DNA of 64,000 nucleotides, from contig JABYQN010000014.1 in the NCBI GenBank assembly GCA_022606135.1, positions 372,001 through 436,000 of the forward strand, read 5' to 3'. Shown here piece by piece: positions 25,240 to 38,747 of the stretch (its first letter is position 1; each line of letters starts with the position of its first letter). The stretch is from Fomes fomentarius (taxonomy: Eukaryota > Basidiomycota > Agaricomycetes > Polyporales > Polyporaceae). The notes under the pieces were generated by a model. That model saw only the letters and a list, made by a program, of their open reading frames with translations, was not told the origin of the DNA and searched no databases. Made by a program: the position numbers and the translations under genes.

Positions 25240-26327
25240 ATGCCTGACTCCAGAATTTGGTTCAGTACGTCAATGCCTGCCATGGATGAAATCGTCAGGC
25301 GTTCAACGAACCTTTATTCTTTACTCTCCAGTCACAGGTGCATCTTCCGGCTTCGGTCTCCAAATGACCAAGCTCGTCCTCGAGAGAGGAGACATCGCGG
25401 TTGCGACGCTACGCAAGCCCGAGGTACTCAGAGATCTCACAGACAAGTATCCTCCCCAACAACTGCTCGTGCTCAAAGTCGACGTCACGATCCCGGAAGA
25501 CATCGCCAATGCTTTCCAGCGGACGAGAGAGACGTTCGGACGCCTGGACGTGGTCTTCAACAACGCAGGGTACGCCGTGCTCGGGGAGGTAGAGGGCACT
25601 CCGGACGACGCGGCTCGGGCGATGTTCGAGGTGAACTTCTGGGGTGCTGTCCATGTTGCGCAGGAGGCCGTGAAGTTCTTCCGCGAGGTGAACGCACCGC
25701 GCATGGGTGGTCGGCTCATCCAGATCACCAGCGGATCGGGGATCATCGGGTATCCTTCCGTCGGATTCTATTGTGCGACGAAACACGGTAAGTCATATGA
25801 AAGAGTGTGTCGTCCGGACAGCTCAATGCTCGCTTTACTCTGCGCACAGCAATGGAGGGGCTCACTGAGACCCTCGCCAAGGAACTCGATCCTGCGTGGA
25901 ACATCAAGGTCAGTGAATTATGGTATTCTCCCCATTTCAATACAATGATGAACGCTGTATCTTTTTTTCTACGAACAAGGTCACTCTGGTCCCTCTCGGA
26001 GCGTTCGCCACCAACGCCATATCCACAGGAATGGTCAAACTGCCCGCACACCCGGCCTACTCAACCAATCCGTCGCTCCCATACACAGCGTACCGTCGCG
26101 CGATTCTCGCGAGCACGGGGGAGGCAAAGGATCCGCTGTACCCGTTGAAGGGAGACACCGCGAAGGCGGTGAAGGTCTTGTACAAACTGAGTGAGGTCGC
26201 CTCGCCGCCTCTCCGACTAGCCCTGGGGAAGGATGCCCTGGACATATGCAGGGACAAGGCTGCCGCTGTCCTAAAGGATGTAGAGGATTATGCGTCGTGG
26301 TCAGAGGGGATCGAAAGAGATTACTGA
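25240..26327 (+). CDS. Short-chain dehydrogenase/reductase (classical SDR)
   Basis: Join 25240-25264, 25332-25787, 25850-25908, 25980-26327; phases agree, 295 residues. The Rossmann motif TGASSGFG (10-17) begins almost at the N-terminus, DV sits in LKVDVT, and NNAG is at 85-88. The catalytic set is Ser142 (ITSGSG), Tyr155 and Lys159 (YCATK), then the post-catalytic GLTETLAKELDPAWNI segment. Classical SDRs of this kind are NAD(P)(H)-dependent oxidoreductases; the substrate cannot be told. No targeting signal or membrane segment is evident, so it is probably cytosolic. It is the intact sibling of the pseudogene starting at 22323 and shares its intron positions, implying tandem duplication. Confidence 0.92.
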
Positions 26328-29300
26328 GTTTTACTTACTCTTCAGCCATTGGATACAAATATACGAGTCCACATGTCCAAGTAAGGATCTGATGTCATCG
26401 GGAAGTTCTTGCAAATGATTCGAGTTGTGCTATGCATGCATCGCGGAGACCCCGATTTCAGATCGCATGTGCGAAGACCTCCCGCAGAGTAACAGTAGCC
26501 AGGTCCAGGGAGCACTTGCTGCTACGGCCCGCGGCCGACTGGGATTTGCAGAAAACCCCAGCGATGATCCTCTTGAGAGAGTTGAACTGGCGATGAGTGA
26601 GTGTTCGTCGTCCGCGGTCGTCAAGCATCGACAGATCCTGCGAGGAAGTCCACGAGGAGAAAGAGGTGAGCCGAGAAGCTGTAGCTGCTGGCATGCCGTT
26701 GGAGTCGTCCGGCTCGGGAGATGGCTAAGTCAAGCTATAGCGATGACCCTCGTCGTGGTCCTAGCTCTCCCCTGTACATGCCTCTCTCCTCTCGCTGACT
26801 AAGCGAACCCTAACCTCTCATCTCCTCTCTCCTCACGTCCTCTGCTGGCGCCCTCCATATCCTACTCCAGCGTGTTTGACGGGCGAGGAGTGGGCAGAAG
26901 CTACGTACAGTAGATGTTTGACCACATCGATGTTGCCGACCGTGGAGATGTCGACCTATGATACGTCGATCAAAGCTCTTCGGTCTATACATCGGCAAAG
27001 GGAAGTGAGTCGGCATACAGCGAAAAGACGACTGCGGCGACCTTCGGGGCCTGCGGTACTGAGGTAGCAGACTCCATGAAAGGGGTCGAAGCATTGCTGG
27101 TGAGCGAGGGCGAAGGATGTGGCGGAGGACAGGTGAACTCCAGACTCGACGAAGGGGTCAAAGTACAGACATGTAGCGACCTGGGGCTGGTCTTAATCTT
27201 CCAACATCTTGACCTGGAGGTGAGGAATGCGGCTGGTGCGGGATTGATAGCCCTAGTAGACAACCTAGACAACATAGACAACCTCAGTCTCCAAATCGAG
27301 GTAACGGAGAGGTCGCCGGAAGAGGCAGCCCGGAGAGCCAGACATATGTGGAGAGCGGGGAGTCTTGACCAATGCCTCCGTGACCTCCGTAACCTCACAT
27401 CCGGGATGTTGCTCTGCGAGCGGCAACGGCAGTTGACTATGACGACTACAGACTCGACACAAAAGGCGGGTGTGAGGACAAGGACACATACCAGAAGCAG
27501 GATACAAGCATCGAGTGTTTGGGAGGACGTGTTGAGTGTAAACCACACAGTGCTCGATGAGCGCCGTGATTTTGAACTTGACTTGCAGTTGGAGGATTGA
27601 GTTGTGCGTGACTGCGAATGCCAGCATTACTTGGTATGACAGCATGCGACTACCAGCCTGAGGTGTCGAGCCTGGGGCCAAAGCCGGAGCTATCTCTGAA
27701 AATCCACATCTGAAAGCTCACCGCCTCATCCCTATACAAAAACGATTTGCGCGCGACCTACGAACCGGTAGGGACTCGGCCCTCACAAAGCCAGGAGATC
27801 GTCGCTCACCTTTCACTTTTCCATGACATTTCTCTAGTTCCCAGGTCCGCTAGCAGAGTCGTCGTTTTGTAGTAGGGCCTCTCGGCGTCCTAAGGCTAGA
27901 GAAACCAACGCCATGCGGCAACTTGAAGCTTCAAGCCCAACTCCCGAGGCTGGCGTCCAACGTGTTTGCGTTTAGGTACTGATCAAAGGTATTCAGCTTT
28001 CTTCGCAGTTCAAGCCGGAGGCAACAGAGTGTGGAATGACAAAGAAGATCATTGAAGATGTAGAGACACAGGCTGAGCATGCTTTGGACCTGAACGAGTG
28101 ACGAGGAGAGCGCTAAGTTTTACTTATCCGAGCCGATTACGTAAGCGACCTCCTGCAGCTTCAACTTGTCCACGAGTCGCTCCCCGGTCGCTCCCAATGC
28201 AGGCTGAATGCTACTTCCTCAATCTCTTGGTCTATCTCTTTTTCCTCAAGGTCTCAACCTTCAAGGGTCTCTCACGTGATTAACACAAGACGAGAAGTTC
28301 GGATTGTGACGCCGCTGGAGGACATGGCAGCCGAGCGATTTCAACTGAGTGAAGTTGTGACCGTCTCCACACCACCAAACTTCTTCAAGTTGAACGGCAC
28401 CGCACAGTTATTGCTATACCAGGCATGAGAGGGGCTCAAAAGATCTTTTGCGCTCAATTGTCTTACTCATAACATATTCTGCAGCGTGATTGGTGAGCAT
28501 ACTTTGTTTTGACGTCTTCCTTCCGGGTCATCCCAGCACACCGTTAAAGATAACAGTATCTCGCCCTCTCGTTCCCGGAGACGGAAATCCCTCTCTCACC
28601 TGAAAACCATCACCCAGTGGCTCCGCACTGACATCGAATCTGCACACACTCGAGCCGGAAGTGAAGTGCATTCGCTTACTTGAAGCCGATAGAATCCTGT
28701 TGCTCGCGTGCACCGCTGCAATACAGATCGGAGCAAAATACTCAGTGCTGAGCGCTGCTGTTGTGTGGGTCAGTGCTAGAGACCACTGGTCTGAGTAAGT
28801 ACAGGCCGTCTTTTCTTTCGACGCATACTCTGCGAAGAGGTCTCGTGCAAGGCGTTTGCGGAGCGACCTCGGTGCCCTTCCGCGACGCAATCGAGGAGGA
28901 AGTCGAGAGTGGTGTACTTCTATAGCTCTGGATGGTCGTGGGTCCCAGCCCTGTATGCTTCTCCGTGGACGGACTCATTGCGAGAGTGCCTGAGTGGAGG
29001 GGTACAGATGTGGGCCCAACGAAGGGCGTGGGCTTGACGCGGTCGTTCTCGAGTTGCCGGATCCGGATGGGGAAGCAGAATGAGGCTCGACGTTTGCCAT
29101 TGCGGGGCCGGTGTGCTACAGGAAATGGCCCTCCCCACATGGGTTCCGAGGGTCCCGTGGGCGTTGTGTTTCACGCGCTGATACTCTTTGATAGGATCTT
29201 CGGCAGAACGAGACCGATTCGATTCGAGTCTAGGTTTGGCATTGGGAGAGAGGTATCTCCTTAGAGATGGCAGAACTCTATGGGATGTGGGACGTGCGTG
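26328..29300. other. Long stretch without a recognisable gene (part 1)
   Basis: ORFs exist (plus 27076-27600, minus 26985-27548 and 28528-29140) but have biased or shadow-like composition, overlap one another, and match nothing I know. A small array of GACAACCTAGACAACATAGACAACC lies near 27259. Segments at 28000-28090 and 28310-28430 have some codon-like structure and could be exon remains. Confidence 0.4.
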
Positions 29301-32109
29301 TGCGCGTGAAGTCTGGCCCTACGCTACGAGAGGCATGCCCAGTGCAGTGTGTAGTAAACGTCCCACCGGAGTTTGGAGTGAGGGCGATTGTGGCGTCATG
29401 CGGCGAAATCTTCTCTGTACCTTTCGTGTGAGTACGTTGACTCTGATAGGTACCTCCCTCACCTTCCGTGCAGAGAACCTGGCAGCACGTCTGATATGCT
29501 CCGTAGACTCGGAGATCCAACTTTCATCGGTGCCTACTAAGGCCGATGACACAACATCTTTGGCGTGGGGGACCTAGGCAGGGAATGGGACGATGGACCT
29601 TAACGCCGCACCAGCGGCATCGATGTGGTACTACCAAACACCATTTGGTACGTCTGAGACCACCTTGGGACCTTGGCCGATACGTCATTTCACGGAGAAC
29701 TGCGAGCACGGAGGAGCTTGCCAAAGCAAGCGCCAAGGGTTGTTGTGGATCCACGCATTCATGCTCCGTCCTATGTATACTTCGCAGGACTCATGGGCAC
29801 TTGTTGCTCGAGACAATTGCTGAGTGTGCTCCTTGTACTCTCCCTCTACTTGTGAGTGAGTCTAATGAGTATTTTTACCCTCATGCATCGAGGCTCAAGA
29901 TTACCGCAAACAGCGCACGTATCAAATTTCCGAGAGCCCATCTTCGACGTCAATCATCTCCGCTCTTCCACCCCCGCCGCTCCGCGAGCTAGTATTATCA
30001 AGGCTGTGTAACAGAAAGGTCAGATGGAAAAAAGGTCAGCTGGAAAACCACCTAATAGGCTCCTTCTCTACGTGCCACAACATCTAGATGCGGTTCGTCG
30101 GAATGAACCTAGCGTTCCTCGCGACTGCCGTCGTTGGCCGAGTTCGTCGCGCTCTTCGAGCATTCCCCGCGGAGAGCAGCGAGGCACACACTCGGAATTT
30201 GTCTCTTGAAGTTGTGCCGCTGATAGAATGAAGCGTTTCCCATTGGTAGAGACGGTGCCGTCAATGCGACCGTGCGCACGAGGATATCTGGGAGCATCTT
30301 GGGCATTGGGCAAGCGGCTTGAGGGCCATCCTTCCGATATATCATACTAAAGATACTGGCGTGCCTTACAGGTGGTGTTGGCATATAGTCAAGTGAGATT
30401 TAATCTGATCCTTGAGTACTGAGTCCGTACCTTCCCTGAGTGTTCGTTGCGAAGAAAAGGCTCAAGGATGCGAAAATTCGAGTGCCTATAAGCTGATTAA
30501 TTCAACGCAACTGAAGCAAAATAGGGTGTACGGAATCAGATACAACGGATGTATGCAAGACCTGGTGGAGGGAGAGACCGTGACAGAGCTGAGATCCTCA
30601 GTGACACCCGGCGGCGCCCGAGTCGGGGATCGATTATGTAATGTGCCTTGGCTCGACTTTCGACCAGCTTGAAGTTGTTCTGTCTTCCCCTTTAGACTCA
30701 TAGTTCAGATTCTTCAGAACTAGTCGCCAACTGTGGCATATACTTTCTTCGGGTCGCGATGCTTGCTCACTTGGATAGACTGGTTGATCTTGGCAAGCTG
30801 CCAGTGGAGGTGGTCCTCAGGCTGCCCTTTAGGACGTCGGGTGCGAAGATGTCTGCTGCGTGCGCGGGCATCCTCGACACACTCACTGGAACAATGTTCT
30901 ATAATCGGCCAGGTTCAAGTCATGCATCCGAAAAAACTGAGTCCTTCCGACCGGAGATGTCGGGCTCTGCAAGTCTTCCACGTCGTCCGGTTTTGACTGA
31001 CCGCAGACACAGTGAACGCCTAGTGTTCTGTTCTGACAGAGTAAGATAAGCTGTAACCATTCTTGCACACCGCTCACTTCTCATGTGGCAGATCGACTCG
31101 GCCTGTACGTCCCCGGAGGGATGTCGGACACACATCGTACACGGGCATGGAAAACATCAGCGCACTATCATACCACCGCGCGCGAAGCCCTCGATGCGCC
31201 CCCGGTACGACAGCTTAGCAGACCCTGGCGGCAGGACGATATACTCTGGCGTCCTACGCCCGTGCGGCGCGCACAATGCACGAGTCAGCATGACAACAGT
31301 CCGCCTCGGCCTCAAAGTGGGCCCTGTGGAAGGGCGTATAATCAAGACGCCGTCGGTGCGCTGGCATGTCACCCCCGTGCCATGTCAGCCTCCTCCACAC
31401 CACACAACGCGCTCCATCGCCCAATAGCATCCCAGGCGCCGTGCGACTCCAACTGCGCACGAACGTGCCATGCAGCGTACTCGCGGCGTGCACACGTAGG
31501 ATTCGAGCTTCGGTGACTCCTGATACGCCATCTAAGTACTTCTCCATCCACTTCTGCAGGTTCGCAAGACACTACGCAGGATCGCAACTGCAGAATTCGG
31601 GCGGGCTGCTCACCGCGAGGATGGGAAATTGACTGTGAGAAGTAGCGCGCCCGACGTGATCTCGGACTGTTTGTCAGCCGGAACTCAAACCCTAATCGCA
31701 TAACGCCCATGTCCCAATTACTCCCGCCGTTTATGTCTCGGGCTTCCCGCAATAGCTGGACAATAGCTGGACAGAGCTGTGGTTAGCTGGGCACTGCTGT
31801 GGCCCAGAATTATTGAAGAAGAGGCGGAAGGCAGGTAGAGGCCGAACCTGTCGAGTCTTGCCTGTTCTATCGACGCTGACCTTCTACCAGAAGGGCAAGA
31901 TCAGAGAAAGAAGGGCAGCGACGATACTCACGATATGCCACAACGTCATGAAAGCAGCCCTGAATACTCCGGCCCGCGAAGACGCTTGCTCGCAAGCATC
32001 AGGAAGCTAGGCCCCATGGGCCACTTAAAGACGCTATGGGCATCCTCCGTTCACAGCAGGTGTTCGCCCTCGCTCCTCCTAGCCACTCGCCTCGCTGAAG
32101 CAGCTCGCC
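29301..32109. other. Long stretch without a recognisable gene (part 2)
   Basis: No family recognised on either strand. Plus ORFs at 30759-31049 and 31085-31516 were inspected and not supported. The last few hundred bases are presumably the promoter of the first membrane-protein gene. Short repeats such as AATAGCTGGACAATAGCTGGACA occur near 31751. Confidence 0.4.
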
Positions 32110-33390
32110 ATGCCTAAGACCGAGATTCCCCTGCTTCAGCATGGCTTCTACGTCGGCAACAACTTCAATGCCATCATCTACGGTATGCCTTCGCACCCCG
32201 TTCCTTTCGGTAGTGCTTTGCTGAAAGATTGGGCTTGGTAGGCATGGAGCTGGTCGTGTGGTTCCTGACGATACGCGCGATGTTCAGCAGGAAACACAAA
32301 CATGTCCAGTCCGACAAGTTCTTCCTGATCTTCAGTACCGTCCTACTCCTCCTCAACACCGTGTTCGTCGCGACCCAAGCCGTCTTCGGAGAGGAGATGT
32401 GGATCACCAACGCGGATTACCCAACAGGCATGGACGGCTATCTCGGCGACTTTGTGTCTGTATGGTATCAGACCTTTGGTACTGCTGCCTCCATCGTCCT
32501 GAACTTACTTAGCGACGGTCTTCTTGTAAGTGGTTCTTTAAACTCCCTTGATTACCCCACATGCGACCGTGACTGATGCATGTTCGCCCAGATCTACCGA
32601 TGTTGGATCGTGTGGGACGATGTGCGCGTGATTGCGTTCCCGTCCATCATCTACCTCGCCTCATTCTGTACGTCTCGCCTCACACGAATCTTGCGCGCGC
32701 GGGCGCCCCTCACTGCATGCTGACGCTGGATTGCCTCATGTGACTTCACAGCGCTCGGAATCGCCCAACTCATCGAGTCAGGGCTCCCCCACTCGAGCTA
32801 CTTCGCCGGAGTGGCGAAGAAGCTCGGTATCGCCTACACGTCGACCATCATCGGCCTCGAACTCATCGTTACCGCGCTCATCTGTGCGAGGATCCTGTGG
32901 GCGGGCAGGATGTACAGGCAAGCGATGGGGCCCGACGTCGGGCGCGCGTACACGAGCGCAGCTGCGATCATCGTCGAGTCCGCGGCGCTCACGTCGCTCT
33001 GGGGCATTGCGTACCTCGTCACGTTCGCGCTCGGGCACGATCTCGAAATATTCTTCCTGTCGATTTACGTCATGATGACGGTGAGTTTCTTTTTGTCTTT
33101 GGAAATCCACGCGGCGCTGTTACTGTGGCTGACGAGAACGGGTTTGCCACCCACTACAGTGCTTGGCGCCGCAGCTCATTGTTTTGCGCGTCGTGAGCGG
33201 CCGGGCTTGGACGCGCGACAGGTCGTCGATCCAGACGACGAAACTCGAGTTTACCGATCGCTCGACGACGCGTGTCGGCGCGCAACCGCACAACCCCGAT
33301 TACGACGACGAAAAGTTCAACATCTCACCCATCTCTCGGACAACTAATGGGTCTGCGTTCTCATTAAGGGGCGTCACTGAGGAGGCATAA
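32110..33390 (+). CDS. Seven-helix integral membrane protein, basidiomycete-expanded family (copy 1)
   Basis: Join 32110-32182, 32242-32525, 32592-32667, 32752-33080, 33160-33390; phases agree, 330 residues. Starts MPKTEIPLLQHGFYVGNNFN. Seven hydrophobic segments can be picked out, including FLIFSTVLLLLNTVFVA, FGTAASIVLNLLSDGLLIY, the helix after GVAKKLGIAYT, a helix in VESAALTSLWGIAYLVTFAL, and a last one ending VLRVVSGRAW. A polar tail of about 60 residues follows. The family has no assigned function that I know of; a receptor or sensor role is only a guess from topology. Intron positions are identical to copy 2 at 34717. Confidence 0.88.
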
Positions 33391-34716
33391 AACGAGACCA
33401 CCTCGCTACCATCAACTTGCTGGGAGGTTCTGAGAGATGCATCCCTTTATTGTTATAGTAGTTACTATCGTCCTGAACGTCTTCACTTCTTCACTCCTTT
33501 CTGTCATACTGACGGTGTACTATGTGTTCGTAGTCATATACCAATGCGTCCTGCGTGCATATCCTTTGCGGAACGTTGTTTGTTTTAATACACGGATTTC
33601 ATTGAGTGTTCCCCTTGAAAGGTCAAACTGATACGAACCAAAAATAGAGGGATGATATTCGGATTTCATCGTCCCGACTTCAAATTTAATGCATCCGACG
33701 CAGATAAGAAGTCCCCTTTCATCCGGAATCCCTCAACCTCCGACAAAGAAGTTCAGGCCAGGCTGTGTACACAGTCTGCTCCACATCTTCTATCCACACT
33801 GTGCTTCAGGCACATGAATTTGGGAACTCGGCCAGAAGCTGTTGCATAATGAGATGGGACCAGCGGTGACTAGTGAAGGTCTTGGGCATGAGGAACTTGG
33901 CCGATGTGACCGGGCCGGTGGAGTCTTGCCTCAACTTGAGACCGTGTACCTCTGGTTATGTGCAAGAAAAGTTCTGACAAATCCAGTTTGCTTGTCCATG
34001 TCAGGGCTTAATGCCAAGTTCATGCATCATGACTCCGAGAATATAGCTCCTGCGGACTGCGGATGAAGGTGGAGAAGAACGATGACATGATGGATGGAAA
34101 CGGGGGAAACACGTGCCAGTGTGGCCGGCGCGTTCGTGGTGGCTTCCCATACTATTACTATTACTCATGCATGATGATTCTATGCAGTGAAGTAGTATAA
34201 CGGATTGCAGTACTTGCTTGCCTCCAACCCACGCCTACTACTTACAGAACTGGTGCAGCCGTTTCTCCTGATTCACTCTCAGTATGATCTCTGATATCTG
34301 ACTTTCTATTACTAGTACCGCCAAACTTGAAGCTTGAGCTCGGTCGGGCGGGGTACAAAAACAAAAACAAAACCACTTGCCACATCAAGACCATTCAAGT
34401 TGTCACCAAGATACAATGCTGCTACCGAGAGTCAGTCGACGAGCTCCACTGCTCCACTGCTCCCCGGCTATCGTCAACTGCCGATACCGCCCTTCCCCCT
34501 CGCGGAGAACTGGAGCTTGCTGTTGCATTCAAAGTGCAGCTCCATCTCGCCGCCATGAGAGCCGTCAGCAGTGCTGGTGATGGTCTGTCTTATCAAACTA
34601 TGCCTTGTTCATCTCATGGTCCAGTTTACTCATAAGGCCTACCGTGACCTTCTATGCACAGTGCAGACCCCAGACGTGGAGACCTCACCCCTCCGGCTAC
34701 TTAACTCCGAGGAATC
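33391..34716. other. Spacer between the two membrane-protein genes
   Basis: No gene seen. A run of ACAAAAACAAAAACAAAAC lies at about 34355 in the promoter region of copy 2. Confidence 0.45.
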
Positions 34717-35987
34717 ATGACACCCGCCTTCCAGCACGCGTTCTACGTTGGCAACAACTTCAATGCGATTCTCTATGGTGAGTGCTGTTCATGTACTAGT
34801 GTTGAGGCTGTGAATAGGACTCCGAGCTCAAACTGACCACCGGGCCCCCTCCACATACCACAAAGGAATCGAGTTGATGCTGTACTTCCATACTCTGCGG
34901 GCTTTAGTCAAGAATTATCGGAGGAGCCACCGTCTGAATGTCTTCCTCGTTCTCTTCAGCAGCCTGCTCCTGCTCTTGAACACCGTGTACGTCTCGACCG
35001 AGGCTCTCTTTGGAGAGCAGATGTGGATCACCAACAAGGACTATCCGGGAGGGCAGGATGCGTATGTCGAGGACTTTGCGTCAGTCTGGTATCAGACCTT
35101 TGGGACTACTGCGTCTATTGTCCTCAATTTAACCAGCGACGCACTCTTGGTATGTGAGACGGTCCCGTGAATTGCTTTCACTCGGCTGACTCCGACCACG
35201 CAGATATACCGTTGCTACGTCATCTGGGCCGACGTTCGTCCGATACTCTTCTCCAGTGTGTTGTATCTTGCTACCTTCGGTGAGTCACAGCGGTCCTGCT
35301 GTTTCCTTCCTACCGCTGTACCCTGACCTACTACATCACTGGTCAGCGACGGGACTCTTGCAGCTCGTAGAAACCGGACGCCCTCGTGGGAACTACTTCT
35401 TCGGCGTCGCGAAGAAGCTTGGGATCGCATACACGACCATGGTGATCAGCAACGAACTCATCCTCACCGCGCTCATCTGCGCACGCATCATTCACATCCG
35501 GCGGTGGTACGACACCAAGTCGGGATGGCGCTCGCATACCGGCGCCATTTCCATCGTGGTCGAATCAGCACTGCCCTGCACGCTGTTCGGGTTAGCCTAC
35601 CTCATCACCTTCGCGCTCGCGACGAACCTCTCCGTCTTCTTCCTCTCGGTGTATGCCATGTTCACTGTGAGTACCTGTAGTCCCTTTCTGAGGAGGAGTG
35701 TGCCACTAAAAGGCTGGTTGATTGGCTCTCGCCACATTCAGTGCATATCGCCGCAGATGATCATACTGCGTGTGATCAGTGGCCATGCATGGTCGCTCAA
35801 GACCACGGAGACTATCTTGAGCAGCGCTCCGATCGACTTCTGCCCCAGTCAACTCTCCACGGGCTTCGCGATGGACATAGCAGCAACCGTCACATCGTCG
35901 TGCGAGGAGGCGTGCGAGGAGGATACGAACGGGGAGAGACCTTCAAGCGGCGCACCCAAGCCGACCACTGTCGCCGAGGTCTGCTGA
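34717..35987 (+). CDS. Seven-helix integral membrane protein (copy 2)
   Basis: Join 34717-34777, 34866-35149, 35204-35279, 35347-35666, 35742-35987; 328 residues. Exons 2 (284 nt) and 3 (76 nt) have exactly the lengths of copy 1. The conserved path is NNFNAILYG, LLLLLNTVYVSTEALFGEQM, WYQTFGTTASIVLNL, IYRCYVIWADVRP, NYFFGVAKKLGIAYTTM, VISGHAW. The C-terminal tail is acidic with a Cys-containing CEEACEED stretch and differs from copy 1. This copy, not copy 1, is the closest relative of the truncated copies at 38008, 45010 and 50685. Function unknown. Confidence 0.88.
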
Positions 35988-36317
35988 TGTTGGGCGAACT
36001 CGGCATGATTTCTGAGATCGGTTCGGTGAATGGCTGTGAGTTTATCGGCCTGTTGAATTGTACTCTATTCACGGATCTCAAGGGCTGTGAAAAGAAGAGC
36101 GAAAGCGCCAGTTCACAGGTGCACAGGTTATGGATTGCAACAAGATCCAGTGTGTGTGCCAGTGCACTGCTCGATACTGAAGGCCGGAGCTGATGCTTCC
36201 GCATCGAGACCATCTCGTCCTCTGCGAGTCGGGGCCGCAGGCCGTGCGGCGTGATGGGCAGCGATGCACCCGCTTATGGGGATGGACAGGGCTCTTCCAC
36301 CGGTGGACGGTCGGACA

Positions 36318-36385
36318 CTCACGCCCTTCAGGGCGGCGTACTTTGATGTGAACGTCGTCGTGCTTAGCTGCAGTCCAATCGATAT
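36318..36385 (-). repeat. Orphan exon-like fragment, repeated at 44901-44966 on plus
   Basis: On minus it reads QLSTTTFTSKYAALKG followed by a GTGAGTG donor-like site. The plus-strand copy at 44901 reads QLSTTTFTSMYAVLKG plus the same donor. The parent gene is not in the window and I do not recognise it. Confidence 0.55.
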
Positions 36386-36604
36386 CATACGTAGTTAGTC
36401 GCGATGTCTGATGGCTGCATGTATACCTAGTGTACTGGATTGACCGAAACCATCTTTCTCCCCATTGATCATCCAAGGCGCTCACGATCTCCCCAGAGAT
36501 GCAAGAGATATACTGATGCGATACGTCCTAGTGATGACGTATTATATTACACAAAGTCCAAAATACCATCACGATACACAATGAGTAACTCGAATCACAA
36601 AGCC

Positions 36605-37903
36605 AGTTAATAACCTGTCAACGGGATCAAATTGCCCCAAACGTCAGCAGGAGAACACGACCCACACAACACAGGGCTGCACTCACCGCAACGCACACTA
36701 ACGTGCAGAATCCCACGATTTTGCAACCCCGGAAAGCACGCGGTGACGTCCTCGACCCACCGCACCTCATCCTGCCTCTTGTAGTACCTATAGACGATCG
36801 TCAGCGCGATGCGGCGCAAGCTGCCAAACATTGGCTGCGAGAAAATGCCGTTTATTTCTGACAAGCCGGCGAGCAACCTCTCATAGTTTCCCGCTTTGAC
36901 AGTTTGATGGACCTCGACGATGCGCAAGTGCTCCGAGCGTATTCTCTTGAGCGCGCGCACGGCATTGAGAAAGGAGTCTACTTCGAGCTGCTCAAGACAC
37001 AAGAAACATGATGAGTCTGGGAAAGATGTAGGTCATCAAGCGACTGCGATGGACGCCGAAAATTAAATGGCTTACCTCCATCGTGAATGAAGGGAATAGC
37101 CCGGAGGGTGAGGGTCTTCACATTGGCTCCCCATACGTCGGCAAACATGTCCATGTTGGATGTACCCCCCCTCATCTGTGGATGCCGACATTAGATCACT
37201 GCCAATTGAGAGATGAACGGGCTCATACTAGGACGGTGGTCAGATTGTTGAAACGCCTCGGTGTCGTGGGGAATGTCGTAACATCGTTTGTCGAAACGGG
37301 CCAATACAGGTAAGATACGCTCACTTTCCTGATGTGAGGGAACGACCATAGAACATCAAGAAAGTCCGCAAAGGAGTTGAAGTGGAGATGGGTGAGGGAC
37401 AGCTCCTGAAGTGAGGGGCAGGCGGCGGCGAATAGTTTTGCAAAGTCGAGCGCCGCCGGTGGCATGGGCCACAAGAAATCTGGACGGCCGATCTCGAGGG
37501 ACTGGAGATTGGACAGGCGGGCGACGACGTGTGGGGGGAAGGGCATATCGAATTGGTCGTCGTCTTGAACAGCGAACTCGCGAAGGCGAACATGAGGTCC
37601 TTCACCATGAGGGCCAGATCATCGTCGCACTCGGTCATGGTACGTGCAAATAATGGGACTCGGGAGCGGTAGTAAAGAGTGATGGTGCGATATAAGTGGA
37701 AGCGGGCGCGTAGAAGCGCTCATGGCCTTGGATGTGAGTGCGCATGCGACGCACAGTCGTTGTCGGCACTGGTAAGCGTATGATTCCACGCGATAGAACG
37801 CGACCGCAGATATGTGCGCATTCAGGTCCTCGACCGCCGCGTCGATTATGAGCCAGAGGACCTCTGCGGGGACTTGCGGCTCATCATTCGTCCGTTCTTG
37901 CAC
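36605..37903 (-). pseudogene. F-box-like cluster member, frameshifted (copy 0)
   Basis: Homologous along its length to the intact copies at 45811, 49393 and 51486, including the tiny last exon (GT TAT TAA after a ...GATCCCGTTGACAG acceptor). Lesions: a 1-nt deletion just after the ATGATG start, an altered junction after ALTSKAM (near 37720), and further shifts between 37640 and 37550 before VVARLSNLQSLEIGRP. Later exons read MDMFADVWGANVKTLTLR, then CFLRLEQLEVDSF, LTIVYRYYKRQDE and WVEDVTACFPGLQNRGILHV, and are largely open. It may still be transcribed antisense to plus-strand DNA. Function lost or reduced. Confidence 0.75.
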
Positions 37904-38007
37904 GGCGCGTTGTTTGGCTCGCTTTGGACACTACCGTTCAGGTTATTTGCACCTGTTTGGAAATCACGACCTCCCAGTCGCTCATCCATTTATTCACGCC
38001 CGTCGAT

Positions 38008-38747
38008 CAGACCATACCTGGGTCTATCGTCCTCAATCTATTCAGCGACGCACTCCTGGTGTGTGAGATGGTACCATATGCATGAAGACTGACTCGGTTA
38101 CGCAGATAGACCGTTGCTACGTCGTTTGGCCTGACGTTCGTCCCATACTCTTCTCCAGCATACGTGTTGTATCGCGCTACATTCGGTGATTCACAGCAAT
38201 CCTACTTTTACTTCCTACTGCTTGCTGTGCCCCGATGTACTGACCAAGTCAGCGACAGGACTCTGCCAGCTCGCAGAAACCAGACGCCTTCATGGGATCT
38301 CCGAACTACTTCTTCGGCGTCGCGAAGAAGCTTGGAATCGCATATACTACCATGGTCATCAGCAACGAAGTCTTCCTCACCGCACTCATTTGCGCACGCA
38401 TCATGCATATCTGGTGGTGATACGACACCAAGTGCAGGTGACGCTCGTATACCGGCGCACGCTGTTCAGGGTGGCCTACCTCCTCACCTTCGCTCTCGAA
38501 ACGGGTCTTCTTCCTCGCAATATATGAGATGTTCACTGTGAGTACCTGTAGGGCCTATCGCTGCAGGTGATCATATTGCGTGTGATCAGAGGCCATGCAT
38601 GGCCGCTCAAGACCACGGAGACTATCTTGAAAGTGCTCCGATCGACCTCTGCCCCAGTCAACTCTCCACGGGCTTCACGATGGACATCGTAACCGGCACG
38701 TCGTCGTGCGAGGATACGGGTTTGAACGGGGAGAGACCTTCAAGGCC
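38008..38747 (+). pseudogene. Truncated 7-TM membrane-protein gene (copy 3)
   Basis: Begins abruptly at CAGACCATACCTGGG, equivalent to the middle of exon 2 of the 34717 gene (WYQTFGTT...), so the first two helices are missing. Exon 3 equivalent reads DRCYVVWPDVRPILFSS. In exon 4 the frame is lost after AETRRLHG. The end (GCTCAAGACCACGGAGACTATCTTG to about 38747) matches exon 5 of copy 2. It shares a derived short intron (CTGTAGGGCCTATCGCTGCAG) with the minus-strand copy at 45010, showing the two came from one already damaged ancestor. Confidence 0.8.

Larger units (their letters stand above)
36605..38747. repeat. Left arm of an inverted duplication (F-box pseudogene plus truncated 7-TM)
   Basis: Reverse-complement counterpart of about 45010-47102. 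Both arms carry the same head-to-head pair, the same truncation point of the membrane gene, and near-identical sequence in the roughly 110-180 bp between the two genes (for example GCGTTGTTTGGCTCGCTTTG and TTCAGGTTATTTGCAC). The 6.3 kb between the arms contains the UstYa-like and Argonaute genes. Confidence 0.8.
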